NCBI GenBank assembly: GCA_018806985.1
Contig: JADANN010000004.1
Span: 62,001-126,000 of the forward strand
Length of the DNA stretch: 64,000 nucleotides
From: Angiostrongylus vasorum
Lineage: Eukaryota > Nematoda > Chromadorea > Rhabditida > Metastrongylidae
Reading direction: 5' to 3'
Numbering within the stretch: position 1 is the first letter of the stretch; every line of letters starts with the position of its first letter. A model generated the notes under the pieces. That model ran no database searches, had not been told where the DNA came from, and saw only the letters and a list, made by a program, of their open reading frames with translations. Positions 1-12,167 of this stretch are shown piece by piece. Position numbers and translations under genes: made by a program.

Positions 1-1950
1 TCCTTTATTTTTTATCCTTTCAGAATGACTATAAGTAAAAGCAAACAAGTGTAGATCGTTTGCGAAGAGAACTTATATAGAGTAAGAAACAACAACACCG
101 CGATATGGCACAATCTTACTTTATAGTCTTACTGCTGAGTTAGAAAATTGCAGCAGAGGTATCATTAAGAAAGAGCCTACTCCCAAAAGTTTCTCGAACA
201 CTATTCCAAGTGGAGATGAATGTCTTCGTATAATCGCTCTAAGCCGTTCCCGAGTTAGCAATTTTTCGAAATTGGATACAAGATAAGGATAGCGCTGGTT
301 CTCAATTGAAACAAGAAACAAACAGACGACACTTCGAGGAACAATGACCTTAGAATTATTGCCAGCACGTGCACCAGACACACTCAGAATGCTTCCCAAT
401 AACTTTCTGCTAGCACGACATTCTTTCGCTAGGATTCCAGCAAATGGATGGAATGTGATAAGTATCTCACCTCCAATAAAAAGCAAAAAACTGGCCACTA
501 TTGAAGAAACCCTTCAAAACGAATTCGCTTTTCACGTTCACGGAGATGAGCTCAAAATTCTGGTAAGAAATTCCATTGGCCCACTCAAAAACGCCGAACG
601 AATTCCTAATGTCTCACATATTAAGTGCCATAGAAAAAACTGATCAGTGGTAGGTATGGCCTTGAGTCCACACTTAAATCACACCATTCACAGTAAAAAA
701 CACTACACAGTAGCACATTCCATTCAGGAACCCACCTTCTCTTTTTGTTCTTGAGGTCGCTTTTTTGATATGTTTGTTGAGAAGATCAGCCATCGTGCCA
801 ATCCTGAGCCAGAGCGACTGGCCACAAGTTCTAAACGAACAAAGACAAAAGAATGGAACGGGAACAGGTCACGGGAAGAAGCAAGGAATGCTGTAGAAAG
901 GTCGAAGTCGACAGAATGAAGTAGCAAATCAAATGCGTGCTTCTTTGTAATTATATAAATAAGTTGAAATGAAAAGCCTTGAAAAAGAAAAAGAATTGGA
1001 ATGGCAGCAAAAAAGCTATAGAAAAGTCATACCGTAACGGTAATAGTACTAGTAAGAAGTTATGAGGAAAGCTCAGAGAGCGAAAAAGACGGGAATGAAA
1101 GAACTTTAGGCATATTAACCATCATAGTACGAACACTTAATAGAGTGGTACTTGTTAGTACTAAACTCAAAGACACCATCCACAATGTCCATGGACTGCC
1201 AGTTAGCAGACTTATCGATAGATCATCGAAGAACAGCGGTCGACAATCAGCAGTGCTCGCGAACGGATCGATGGAGCCCGCTGTCCACCTGCCCTGCGTC
1301 TCTGCGCAATCCGCTCCCGTTTCTCCGCTCTTCTCTGGACACTGACATATTTCCGGCGGTGAGATGACTTATCACCTCGGGTGACACAGTTTTGCTGAAC
1401 ACCTTACTCCGTCGATGGGAATGAATAGACTCCTTCTGTGATTTGTATTTCATTTCCGATCCGACCCACAATGAAATGGGTCATGTGTGGCACTTTGGCG
1501 ACGAGATGAATCAAATATGATCCATTTGTGTATGGTCAAGCCTGCAGGAGGCTGCGGTGAGTCATATATGACTCGTTTCAAAGTCACTCGTTTATTTTGG
1601 CGCTAGAGTGTTTTTCCAGCGCTTTTTGTGATCATTCGATAGCTTGTTCAGCATAGCCTTCGTGGCAGGTGTCGGTCGAGAAAAGGTCCATTCTACATTT
1701 AGATTAGAACCTCGAACGCTTCGAACGGTCGAGGATCGGTAGTTTGACTGATAACTGAATATTCTTCCAATTTCAATCACGATAGTGAGTCACGGCTATC
1801 GTTTGAATTGGACAGATATAGGAAATACATGAATAGACTCATCATAAAAAAAATCATAGGCTGCAAAACACTTCCAATTACTGACAGCATTATGTTTGTG
1901 TGACGGATCATAGTAGCACTTGAGAAGATAGCTCATATGCTATAGGGATA
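1..1950. other. Left edge, no gene assigned
   Basis: A minus open frame of 125 codons (498-121) and overlapping plus frames show no recognisable family and no convincing splice chain. They are noted only as open sequence. Confidence 0.4.
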
Positions 1951-1954
1951 AAAG

Positions 1955-2190
1955 ATAGGGGGTAAAGCTGTCGGCGTTAATCAATCCCCTGAAGGGCATA
2001 TTTGGCGTACACAGTGACTTACGGTGGCCTACCCTATATATCGAGTTCGTTGTGCTATCCTTCTACACAACTCTGGTACCAATTCACCGACTCCGGTGGC
2101 AAGGAAAGCTAGGAGAGCACGAGGCGCGAGTTTGAATCAAAATCACATGTGTGTCATCTCTAACCACTAGGCTACCAGCGCCCTCTCATC
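1955..2190 (-). repeat. SINE family A (tRNA-headed), diverged
   Basis: On the minus strand it begins GAGAGGGCGCTGGTAGCCTAGTGG (A-box-like) and ends in the family tail GATTGATTAACGCCGACAGC. Family A consensus: tRNA-like head with GCGCCCTGCAA, middle CGGCAAATTGGTACCAGACTTGTCTGG, tail ATATGCATTCA. Confidence 0.65.
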
Positions 2191-2589
2191 AACGATAATC
2201 AACAAGTAATTAAGATCAGGAATCTTACGCAACACTAAAAAGCCTAAAGACTTCTGAAGAAGTAGTGCAATCTTTCATTTCAGCTGTGAACGCCACTCTT
2301 CATATGTCAGTAGGTCATCTCCTACAGAATACCGTTATCGTCGTACAAGATAAGACCCATAGTACTTTTCAAGTTGCTTTCTGTCACAGCAATTTTGGCA
2401 AAGATAATGGCATTCCTTCATAAGGTAATTGACAACAATTTAACACAGGCAATATCTATTTCTTCCTGAGTCTCTGTTGACAAACGTCTTCTAAAAACAT
2501 AGAAGGAGAACATAGAAAGATATACTAGTCCATTACAGTCATGATTTTACCAAATTGAGCGTAAATATAATAGCAGGCTTAAATTTCTA

Positions 2590-3125
2590 TTTGCTGCCTA
2601 TTGCAATTTTTCACAGCAGGGCATCATGTTAAATACAACCATAATGATGCTGAGATATTTGCAAAACTCTGGGCCGCACGTGTCTGCGGTGGGGGTTGGA
2701 ACACTATATTATCCTTTTTGGAGGCTAACGCGCTCTGGCCTGGTTCAGCTGGTTTCTATTTACAAGTGCTATCAGCAATCACCTGTCAACGGGAATGAAC
2801 TGGGGAGCGCGAACCGGCATTTAACACAGTTAAGCTGGACTGACTATACTTGAAATCACAATATTACCCTTTTATTGGCGGCCCATTACAATTTTTCACG
2901 GCAGGATGTTATGTGAAATACAAACACAATGACACTGATATATTTAGAAAGATGGAAAATTAGCTGCGAGAAAGGCAAAACGAAAGACGCACATGGTGTG
3001 GTAGTGAACGCGTTAGTCGCCGGATAGGTTAACATCATGTTCAATCCCCACCGTTAGCACCTGCGGTACAGAGTTTTGCAAACATCTCAGCATCATTGTG
3101 TTTACAGTGGCAGTGTTGTTTAAAC
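2590..3125. repeat. SINE family C, two copies in opposite orientation
   Basis: 2590-2870 is a minus copy, from its 3' end (GCTGCCTATTGCAATTTTTC) through GATGCTGAGATATTTGCAAA. 2875-2945 is a second minus 3' end, joined to a plus head at 2955-3125 (CACATGGTGTGGTAGTGAAC, TTCAATCCCC, GAGTTTTGCAAACATCTCAG). Confidence 0.65.
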
Positions 3126-3384
3126 AAATAGAAGTTTTCTAAAACTGTCCCGTATGAGTTTTCGGAACAGTTAAAACACTATGTATCTTTTTTGGATTAA
3201 AAAAAAGCATATGGTCGATCAAACTAACTGCAATAGAAGACAGATCTCATCGAGATTTTTTTGAGCTCTGTTAGCGCTCTATTGGAGCTGCTATAATAGT
3301 CACGGAAGATTCTCGACAGTGTTCTCAACTATAGTTATGCTTTACGACTTCGTCTAGTAATTAAAAAGTGATTTATCACTAAGG

Positions 3385-3735
3385 GAGGCGAGTAGCGCAG
3401 TGGTAGTGATGCCGTTTATCACGAGTACGGTGCTCGTTCGACCCCACGCGCAGGCCACCAAGCTTCTCATCACCCTGGCAGCGGCATATCGGTGCCAGGC
3501 TTGCCCCGTCCAATTCACTGTCCCCAACGCCCTCGGCTCGGCTATCGTAAGAATGCAGTCGAGAATCGACTCGAGCAACATTCTACATTCAAAAAGGAAA
3601 CAAAATCCTCAGGCAGCTTCCCAATCCACTCGTGACACATCCGAAGATCGTCGTGGACGGCGGCTGTGAAGAAATGAATTAGATGCAAGAAATGCTAGGA
3701 CCCCACAATATATGTAGTGACGGATCATGTAAAAA
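3385..3735 (+). repeat. SINE family B (tRNA-headed), near full length
   Basis: The head GCGAGTAGCGCAGTGGTAGT (A box) and GTTCGACCCC (B box) look like a pol III promoter. The 3' end reads AAGATCGTCGTGGACGGCGG, then AATGCTAGGACCCCACAAT and an A-rich tail. It is the best copy of this family in the window. Confidence 0.75.
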
Positions 3736-3739
3736 TAAA

Positions 3740-4715
3740 ATGAAAAAAAAACATAGTTATTCGCCAGTAGTGTTTTCACGAATAATTCAATATAGTTGTA
3801 AATGTAAGACTCGATGAACACTCTTAAATTTACTCTTCGGCTAGTTTCTATTCTTTCCTATTTTGTTTAAGGGAAATGTTATCACATGAGGTGTCTTTAT
3901 TAGTGCTAAGTGTTTTTTTCGTCCTTATCTTATCGGAGGATGTTCATAACCAGTTAAGTCCAAATACCCGGTGCATCTCTTGTTGAAATACATCTACACA
4001 AAGGTTGCGTTATGGCTGTTAGTGGTCAGAGTGTTCATTACTATTAGTGAAAACACCAAGAGATTGAGCACTCTACTCTTGTAATGTTGAAATATTCCAG
4101 AAGTCTGCCTTTAGAAATCATTCGTCAAATTGCTGCTAAATTTAGTCTAAATTCGATGCAGCTAAGCTTCTCTGAGTGAATTAACTCTCACCAAGACTGA
4201 ATAAGTAAGAAAGAGTTCTATTTAGGTCACCAACTTTCAGAGGGAAGGCAAACACTTTTTATCTAGATGACCACGTTTCATAGATTTTAACAGGCACAAC
4301 CGAGCATTTCTGACTTCATAGTCTGACTCTTTAGCGTACACTTCTTTTGGGTATTTCTACGTGATGTTCGAAGACGCAAGAGCTAAGTGCTAGGTGGAAT
4401 TCCGTTGACTCTTATGAGCTCTTAATGGAACACTATCTTTTCTCCATTATGCTGAGCTTACCAATTATGGCGAGCCAGTTTTTGTTCCTCCAAATCAACA
4501 CCACGTAGGCATAATGTACAGTTCTTTTTTTCAGGTGAAGTTAAGGGTAAAATGGGAAAAAGTTACATCTCGACGGCATGGCCGGTTCAGATGGAGAACG
4601 GTATATTCGTGCTGACTTGTAATATCCACTTCTGATTTTAGATTGACCCTCGTATTACTGGCCTTCTAGTTTCGCAAGAAAAGTTAATGCATGAAGGAAG
4701 AAAGCAACAATAAAA
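3740..4715. other. Spacer downstream of the STAR gene
   Basis: AT-rich DNA without recognised gene or repeat. Confidence 0.45.
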
Positions 4716-4723
4716 CAAATACG

Positions 4724-4729
4724 TTTATT
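4724..4729 (-). terminator. Polyadenylation signal of the STAR gene
   Basis: AATAAA on the minus strand, about 200 bases past the TAG stop at 4929-4927. It is the nearest canonical signal I saw downstream of the last exon. Confidence 0.5.
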
Positions 4730-4926
4730 ACGATACAGATAACAGGTAGCTTAAACAAGAAAGACTCGCAGCTGCGTAGACGACGAAGAAGCTAAAATCG
4801 GAAAACGAATATAAAAATTAAAGTTCGAGCAATATCGTACAAGGTAACTTGGCTCGAACCCCACCTGCTAACAACGAGCAAGTAAGTAGGGTTGAATAAA
4901 AATTGGAAAACAAAACACGATGTCTC

Positions 4927-7900
4927 CTAAATAGTGCCGCGCATCTTGTTCCTCGGACCGTCGCCAGAGCCATCGTTCGAAAAAGGGGCGGAGTTAAGCA
5001 TGGCAGCAGCTGTAAGATACTGATGGAGATTCGCCTGGGGAATCTGACCGGTCGTCCCAGGTTGTCCAACCGCCTGCTGGTGATGTTGTGCAGCATGTTG
5101 CATCGCCCTGCGATTTCCCATTCCGTAGGCGTCGACAGACTGTGTCAGTGATGAAAAGAAGTTAGGATCAGCAAGCGCATATCTAAATGAATTCCATGTA
5201 AACTAATGGTAGCGAACTCGGAAAACGTCTGCATGGCTAAATATCCATTTTTGTAACTCTTTCATAATTAACTACAAGACTGTGAACTTATAAGTGCGGC
5301 AGTTAGAGGTGCCGCCCAATGCACGCAATGCCGGTGAGTCGAACTCGTGAAGTGTCAATCAGCCCTTCATTCCTCCGAGTTCGGCAAAGTAATACCATCG
5401 TTGCACTGGCCGACTCAGCGAGCATTCTCTGCTGAGCCATCTAATGCACAAATGGGTTCCAATTAGCACATTTGTAAGCTGTGACATCGTTTTTTTTCAT
5501 ATAAGTTAATGAAGCAAGTGCTAGAACACGAAGGGAAATCTTACGTAATGAGATTCTTGTAGTATTCATAATAGTTGAAGTTCGCGTTATTGACGTGCAT
5601 TGAACTAGAATTGCCGAACATCCGTGCAAGTGTTGCATATTGTTCCTCTATGTCGCTGAAAATGTAGGATAGCCGGTAATGTTTCTAAATATAAGCGAAA
5701 AACTGTTCGTAATGTGATTCTTTGCCGACGTACAATGTTGAATTCTACACAGCATACATGCAAATATCTGGTCTTGATCGATATGAAACTAGCTGAGAGA
5801 CCGGCAAAACGAAGGACCCGCACGGTGTGGTGGTGAACGCGTTAGCCCTTGAAAAGGTAATAGCGCGTTCATTATTCACCTGTGGTCCGAAGTTTTGCAA
5901 ATACGCCAGCATCATTTGCCGTGAGAAATCATAAAAAGCAGTAGATAAAAAGCTAACATTGTATTATATTTTTTTTGTCTTCTACGATATTGTAATTTCT
6001 TTGCGCATTAAGTCATATGAAGAAGACGAAGCGAGTACCACAAAGAAATAGTCATTCAAACCTTTTGTGATTTCGACAGGATTTGTTGATAGATTGATGA
6101 TAATAGTAGTTTATAAAGCTGTATAAGACACCCACTTCTTTTTCCTGAATTTGGCAGCTTCAGCAAACTGAGAAAACATGCGAGCCTGTTCGTTATAGGA
6201 CGAGTTATCTACCACTGATGGCAGATTAGGTGCTGATAAATGACGCGGTGCCTGTAACGCGACCTTGGTGGCCGAAGTTGGGCGGTAGGTGCCGTTAATG
6301 ATAGAGAGTTCGATTAATTGCTTACGCTTAAGCTCATCCTTCCCTTCTGGCTGAAAAAAAATGAAACATATCCGTAGTCGGTTTATTGTTATAGAAGGCG
6401 AAATTTTCTTGCAATGTGCTCTGATACAACCTTTATAGCACATACATGAAATTACTGCGTTTTCGAAGCACCAAAATTTCATGGCTTTTAGCACGCACAG
6501 CTGCGAACTTCATAGGTATTACAATAATTAAACTGCGTCAAACTAACAGGAGGGTGAAGCAGCTGATTGACAACCTCCACAGCATTTCTCATTTTTTGGT
6601 GAGCTCTTTTTTCATAGTCCTCACACTGGATGAGAACATGAAGTGGTTCGGTGTCCTTACTGCGGTCGCGTCTTGAGCCGTTCGTACGGCTGGATCCGCG
6701 TCCACGAACCATGATCTTACATCCAGTGTCCTCTTCCAGCTGTTTTGCGGTCATGCCACGTGGACCAAGAATACGTCCAACAAAGTTGTACTAAAGGAAC
6801 AAATGTCATAACCTGAATTAACTAGGACGTGTATAGCGCAGAGGTTCGAGATGCCCTGCAATACACACTATATCGCCGGGCTGTTCGATCCTTTGCCCCA
6901 GACTTACCAACCCATCCATCCGCCGGGGCTGGAAAATCGATACCGGACTTCTCTGGGAGAACAGAAGCAATATGGGCCTGGGGGGAGCGGTTGTCATATT
7001 GCGAGATTAAGATGAGAAAAAAATCTCATTGCAACACCATACAGCCACTCCTGTGGCGTACCGTATGAACAGTTACGACGGAAGGATTATAAAGTCAATT
7101 GATGAATGCTGTTATGTGCTGCTGCCCAGGACTACTAAATAAGTCCAGTCACATCTCATGTTTCTCAATGACTACTGAGCAGTGCAACGGTAGCAATGTT
7201 CTTCATTACCAGGTAGCGTCAACTATCTCAGGAGCTAGTTCGACACCGCAGCACCACTAAGCCTCCATTTTCTCTGAGGTCAGAAAATTGGTATCGCACT
7301 TACCTGCAAACAGCTCATTATCTACAATCTAAGTGGGAGACCTCTATCACGGGCATCCTAGGACCCCAGGAATAATTCTCTCGATCAGCACATGACGACA
7401 TTCATGACGAAGACGAGAAAAATTTTAAGCAGTAGACGGACGCATACGCAAAAAGTCTGAAAACCTTCATGGATGGTGGATGCGAGGAAACGAATGAAAT
7501 GCAAGAAAATACTGGAATCCGCGCAATATGATGTATATGATGTTGTGTCATGAAAGGAGAAACATCTGTGCTTCGCCATATTATCTCTAACTTATCACAT
7601 TCGCATCCGACGCTTCTTCCCTCATTGCTTATCCCTCACCTCATCTCTTATTACCTCGTTTTCGGAGCTAAAGATGCAACGACAACAGAAATCTTTTCCA
7701 GATAGTTGTTTATGGTTGAATTTCTTATGTGATCAGACTAAGTCTTCAGTTTCCAAAATTTGAACAACCAGGTGAGGTGGTGAGATGTTACCGTCTTGAA
7801 TATTATTGTGATTTTAAAACTATTGATGACCAACACATCAGCATTTATGACTCTACAAGTACACTTCGATCACGTCACGTTTCCATTTTAATTGTGTTAA

Positions 7901-9914
7901 AACGCTGAAAGGGATAGAGCCTTCGGCGTTGATATATCCCTGAGCAATATGCCATGCATTCGATTGCATCAAGCATCCCCAGAGATGGTTGAATGCATAT
8001 CTATCCTAAACAATGACTCGAGGTGGTCTGTTGATGTATAGAGTTAGTGCGGCTATCCTCCCAAACAGGTCTGCTACCAATGTACCAAGCCTAGAGGTAT
8101 GGAAAGCTTGGTGAGTCTAAGACACTGGATCGAACCCACGTGTATTGCGCTGCACCTCTAGTCACTGCATTACACGTGCGCTCATAATTGTGTTAAGTGA
8201 GAAAATTGGATGCTCTTCATCTGACCCAGTTTGTTCAACCCCATATAACATACATACCTTTGGGTAGCGATCAATAGGCACTAAAATCATCTCAGTTAGA
8301 ACGACTTTTTCACCACAATCTTCTTCGTTGTTTGTGTCATCTAGGTGAACCTGTGCGGAAATCGCGGCCACGACGCGAGCAATTTCTGAAAAACTCCAGA
8401 ATATTCCATTAAGCTGTAATAACTGCATTAAGTTAGAACAATAGTGTTCAGCTTCTTCCTAGTCACACAAAAAACTGTGCAGGATAGATGCTACAGAGTA
8501 AAAGCACATTCACCTACATGAGGGCGCGTGTGGTGCAGTGGTCGGAGGCGCCCTGCAACACATACGTGGAATCGATCCCCGCGGCCATGGCCAACGAAGC
8601 CTTCCATCCTCCGAGGTCGGCAGATTGGTACCAGACCTGTCTGGGAGGATAGCAGAACTGACTCGATACATCGGTAGGCCACCGCTAGTCATTGTAGAGG
8701 CCAGATATGCATTCAATCACCTCCGAACGATGATAAATGAAGAATGCATGGCGCTTCCCTCAGGGATAGATCAACTCCGAAAGCTTTATCCTTTATCCTT
8801 CATCACGTACACGAAGTGGATGTTCTGCTATCGAAAACCCTATCCGGACGGATGAACAGGAAATTTGTGAACCTGACAGACATCGTTTGTGTGATGCAAG
8901 AGAGAAAAACAAAAAGGCAGATTTTCTACTACTACTTCTTAGACCCCTCCCAACGGTTTACCGCCTCATCGTGGCTGAGAGGTGTTCCTGGGTGTCGGAC
9001 TGCGACGTACAGGGGGATTTATCCCCTGGCTAGGTCTCCCGAGCTGAGGAGTCCGGCCAGGAAGCCTAGTAAAGAGTAAGCCAATACACAGGTCCACCAC
9101 CGTCCTGGTATTAAACCGGTCCCATGGTGGCAAATCTCCCTCTGATTCACAAAGGCAATGTTTGCCTGTGGTAGTGACGACTTAGGACAGACTATGGCTA
9201 GGCTGACGTCGGGACTACAGGGAATCACGATGGCTAGACCAGCAAAACTCCGAAACGGAAATTATGCTGAGGCTCGCACAACCAGTGAAGACGAGCTCCA
9301 GGCTTTTTGACTTGGTAGAACAATAGTCCTTATGTGCAGCTACCTGTGTTTCAAACAAACAGCTGTGTATTTAAGATATATGGAATTTACCTTTGTCAAC
9401 AAGTCTTGTTAAGTGGCGGAAAGGAGCTGCATGTGCAGAACGAAGGTCTCCCTTGTCACGAATCAACTGATCAAGATATTCCTGGTCAGGCACGGTGGCA
9501 TCGCCCGAAATCGGCAGCGAACCTACGTCACATCCACTTGATAAGCAAATTTTCTTCACAACTTCTTCGCTCGAAAGACTCTGTAGTCGACATGATTATA
9601 TAATCACTAAATATATAATGGTTTTATCGCCGTTGTTTATCAATGCATGCAGTTTTGGTCATATTTATATTACCAGTTATCAACCTTATGTTATGTACCA
9701 GCAAGAGGACTTTAGTAGTCCCGTACCTCTCTTCTGTGTGGTTCGGCTGCATTGAAGCGAGCTGATTCACCAGCCAACAGTTGTTCTCCTTGATCAGATC
9801 CTATAGTTGGTACCTGTACGTGAATTCATGACCAAAAGACCAGAAAGATAATGCAGAATTCCTTTTCAAGAATATCTTGTAAGGACGATATGATTCATTA
9901 AATATACTTACCAT
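4927..9914 (-). CDS. STAR-family KH RNA-binding protein (Quaking/GLD-1/ASD-2 type), complete, 7 exons
   Basis: Predicted sequence-specific RNA-binding regulator. STAR proteins bind ACUAA-type sites and control splicing, stability or translation. Exons: 9914-9912 (ATG only), 9580-9391, 8385-8258, 6790-6548, 6350-6136, 5655-5545, 5182-4927; all junctions are GT-AG and phases agree, giving 381 residues. QUA1 lies at about residues 34-80 ([10 protein letters not shown], then [14 protein letters not shown] across a junction). The KH domain is about 98-188, with [20 protein letters not shown], the GPRG loop and [13 protein letters not shown]2 follows ([20 protein letters not shown]). The C-terminus is rich in Gln, His, Ala and Asn. 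The loop after RGRGS is shorter and more basic than in Quaking, so it may be a nematode-specific STAR paralogue. The family call is firm; orthology is not. Length is between QKI and GLD-1. Confidence 0.93.
5290..5440 (+). repeat. SINE family A fragment
   Basis: Head and middle of family A (AGTTAGAGGTGCCGCCCAATG, CCGAGTTCGGCAAAGTAATACC). It lies in the last intron of the STAR gene. Confidence 0.5.
5785..5935 (+). repeat. SINE family C fragment
   Basis: CGCACGGTGTGGTGGTGAAC, then GCGTTAGCC, CGAAGTTTTGCAAATACG and CCAGCATCAT. It lies between STAR gene exons 5655-5545 and 6350-6136. Confidence 0.6.
6825..7015 (+). repeat. SINE family A, diverged
   Basis: GGACGTGTATAGCGCAGAGG head, GATGCCCTGCAATACACAC and TCGATACCGGACTTCTCTGG middle. 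It lies in the intron upstream of the KH exon of the STAR gene. Confidence 0.6.
7155..7560 (+). repeat. SINE family B, diverged
   Basis: Head ACTGAGCAGTGCAACGGTAG, CTAGTTCGACACCG B box, and 3' end GGATGCGAGGAAACGAATG with ACTGGAATCCGCGCAAT. STAR gene intron. Confidence 0.65.
7905..8185 (-). repeat. SINE family A
   Basis: Minus-strand head GAGCGCACGTGTAATGCAGTG and GTGCAGCGCAATACACGTGG; tail with GATATATCAACGCCGAAGG. STAR gene intron, ending about 70 bases from exon 8385-8258. Confidence 0.65.
8518..8805 (+). repeat. SINE family A, well preserved
   Basis: Head GGGCGCGTGTGGTGCAGTGG (A box), GGAATCGATCCCC (B box), middle CGGCAGATTGGTACCAGACC, tail ATATGCATTCAATCACCTCC and GGCGCTTCCCTCAGGGATAG. 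One of the two best family A copies. STAR gene intron. Confidence 0.75.
8940..9330 (+). repeat. Repeat family D (RTE-tailed)
   Basis: It starts CCTCCCAACGGTTTACCGCC, has GTTCCTGGGTGTCGGACTGC and CGGTCCCATGGTGGCAAATC, and ends GCACAACCAGTGAAGACGAG. The last part matches the RTE 3' end at 35735-35760. It ends about 60 bases before STAR exon 9580-9391. Confidence 0.7.
9912..9914 (-). other. Start codon of the STAR gene, followed directly by a splice donor
   Basis: The ATG at 9914-9912 is followed immediately by GTAAGTATA, a strong donor. The next exon begins at 9580 in phase 0 after CTACAG. An in-frame upstream ATG exists at 10028-10026, but it lies only about 10 bases from the TATA-like box, too close to be in the transcript if that box is used. 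I therefore chose the ATG at 9914. Confidence 0.6.
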
Positions 9915-10035
9915 TATTTCGAATAGACGAGCAGTGAGAGATTCAAGCGAGAGTGTTAGATACGGCGAATGTACCACCTGAAGACGTCTGCCGGTGAACC
10001 GTAGGATAGAATGAGTGTTTACGACCACAACGCAG

Positions 10036-10060
10036 TTTATATACTATCGATAGTCACGTG
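10036..10060 (-). promoter_or_regulatory. Putative core promoter of the STAR gene: TATA-like box and E-box
   Basis: Read on the minus strand, TATAAA sits at 10041-10036, about 125 bases before the chosen ATG. A palindromic CACGTG (E-box type) lies just upstream at 10060-10055. Spacing suits a transcription start near 10010. Trans-splicing of a leader RNA, common in nematodes, is not excluded. This rests on motif and position only. Confidence 0.4.
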
Positions 10061-11885
10061 GCAGTCGAAGAACATGTCTTACCACGTCGATGAATACGCG
10101 ATCGTCCTGTTAACACGTTCGCACCAGTTAAGGGACGCAGCTCACTGCCTCGCGCTGAGCCCTTGGAGGGCTTACTTCCTTTTAGGAAACTACAGGTCAT
10201 GAATATAAAAACAAAACTCTGTAGGTGTAGAAATAGGCGCTCATATAGTTTTGTATTTCTTACGGGCTACCTCTATCTTTGGCTCATAGGGAATAATTTT
10301 TTTTCTTTGTTGAATTCTTAAAAAAAGGTTGCAAGATTGCAGTTCGGGTGACGATATGGAATTAACTACTCACTCAGCTGAACCTACCGGTGACGAGACG
10401 AGTACTGGATGGTTGCAAAATTGAACCTTACCGAAGTAACTGTTAGTAGATTTTCTAAAAAATATTTACAAGAGCTTTTGTGCTAAGTAAAAAGGATAAT
10501 GATAAGCTTCCCATCTCGTTTCTTGCGTCTTGTACTAGCATGCTTCACAGTAGGGTGTCCAATTTTACGTGAGGTGAACTGAATATGAGCATGGTGGACG
10601 TAAAACTTTTTGAGTACCAACAAATACTGTTGAGCCAAGAAAAAAGATTGAAAAGAAAACTGTTCTATTAGTACCTTGCACCCCTTACCGCCGTGTGCTT
10701 CCGGATGAAAGAGGAAGGTCTAAAAACCTAACAAAAACTAAGCAGACTTTGCATCACAACGAATGCAAAAGAGGCACTATTGAACACCTTTAATAAAAAA
10801 AACTTCTTTATCCATTCCAAAAGAAGAGCTTCTGGTGAGTTCATTTCAGTCTTGGTGATAGTACAAGGCGAGTTAGTCCATCTCGAGATAACTAGCAATA
10901 AAAAAATCTTGTTTCCTCGATGCAAAAAACCTATATACGGCAATCTTTCTTGGGAATGTATCATACTCGCCTAAATCTTGGGCTCAAAACAGATCGTGGC
11001 ATCAGCAACTTGAAAGTGGCGATTCGCACTTTTAATTTATCCTCTATCCCTGACTTAAAGCGCATCAGCAAAAGACCTGATGACAAGAAAAACTGCAAAA
11101 ACGAAATATGACCTTATTTAAATAGTGGGAATTAGAAGAACACTTCCCTTTATTTCTGAAAGAGAAAACTATTTTTCAAAGCAATAACAGAGGTTGTGGG
11201 GTTGCAGCTTCTGTTAGGACGAACGCGGATTCTGAATACATGCTCCGAACTTTTAACGCAGCAAACCAGACAATTTCGACATAAAAACAAAGGATAATCT
11301 TTCATTCTAACTGCTTTTTCTATATCGTCGTTAAATTCCATCTAAATCAAAAACTTTTTAAAAAACCAAAATTCTACGAAGAAATTTCATCCATAGCTTC
11401 TAAAATGACATCGATCAATTATTTTTTCAAGACGGACTACTTCGGCTTCTCGAGTAATACATCAGTGGAAAAGCTTCAACTTGCTAGACACACTATGATT
11501 CTGTTAACCGTACAGCCAGTTGGATCGATAGCTCTTTTAATTCACAGTGGATTTCCTTGAATTTGATACTATTGAGGGATGAGCTCGCTGCTGAGAGATA
11601 TCGCACCAAAAAAAGGCAAGTGTAATAACGTACGATTGGTGGGAAAAAGACAGGACATCAGTTTGTTAGTCTAAACACTGGAGCTCATGGATCACGTTGA
11701 GGCACGACATCACTGCTCGTGGTTGGAGGACATGTTTGAAGAGTGGGTTTAGACATGACAGGCGAAAATCCATGGCCAATTCTTGTTTGAGAACGTTCAA
11801 ATAGGACTCAACTGCGTGTACACAGCAAATCACCTCGTAATCTTCATTTAAGAGATGACATCTGAACTGCGTACACTACTGATAA
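10061..11885. other. No recognisable gene or repeat
   Basis: This is the upstream flank of the STAR gene and AT-rich DNA up to PLE-1. Short open frames here show no family resemblance and no paired splice sites that I could find. Confidence 0.5.
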
Positions 11886-12167
11886 CGCTTCTCTCCTCAG
11901 CAACTGAGTAGTGCCTCGGTATTGGATTATGAATTCTTCGTTTCCTTTCTCAGCAATCGCGAGGTTGTTAAACAGCATACGTTTACTTCCACACAATAAC
12001 ACACATACAACACAATCGTAGCTGACGTTTCGGCAGAATCGCCTTCTTCAGAGCCTGGAAAGGTACACTAATACGCATCAAACACTTCAACAGCACAAAC
12101 AGAAAGATGAAAAACTGCACGGTAATTGCAAGATCCACGGCTTCCCGAAAAAACCCACTGCTTTTTT

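Noticed and set aside
121..498. Minus-strand 125-residue membrane-like protein
   Set aside because: Some hydrophobic stretches, but no family match, no splice context and an equally open opposite strand.
3385..3460. tRNA gene
   Set aside because: A and B boxes are present, but the arms do not close and the same head recurs across the window with a long tail. It is a SINE head, as in the other families.
4818..5096. Alternative frame for the last STAR exon
   Set aside because: The acceptor at 5183 gives a phase match and a Q/H/A-rich tail. The other frame needs an acceptor at 5140 and yields an atypical sequence.
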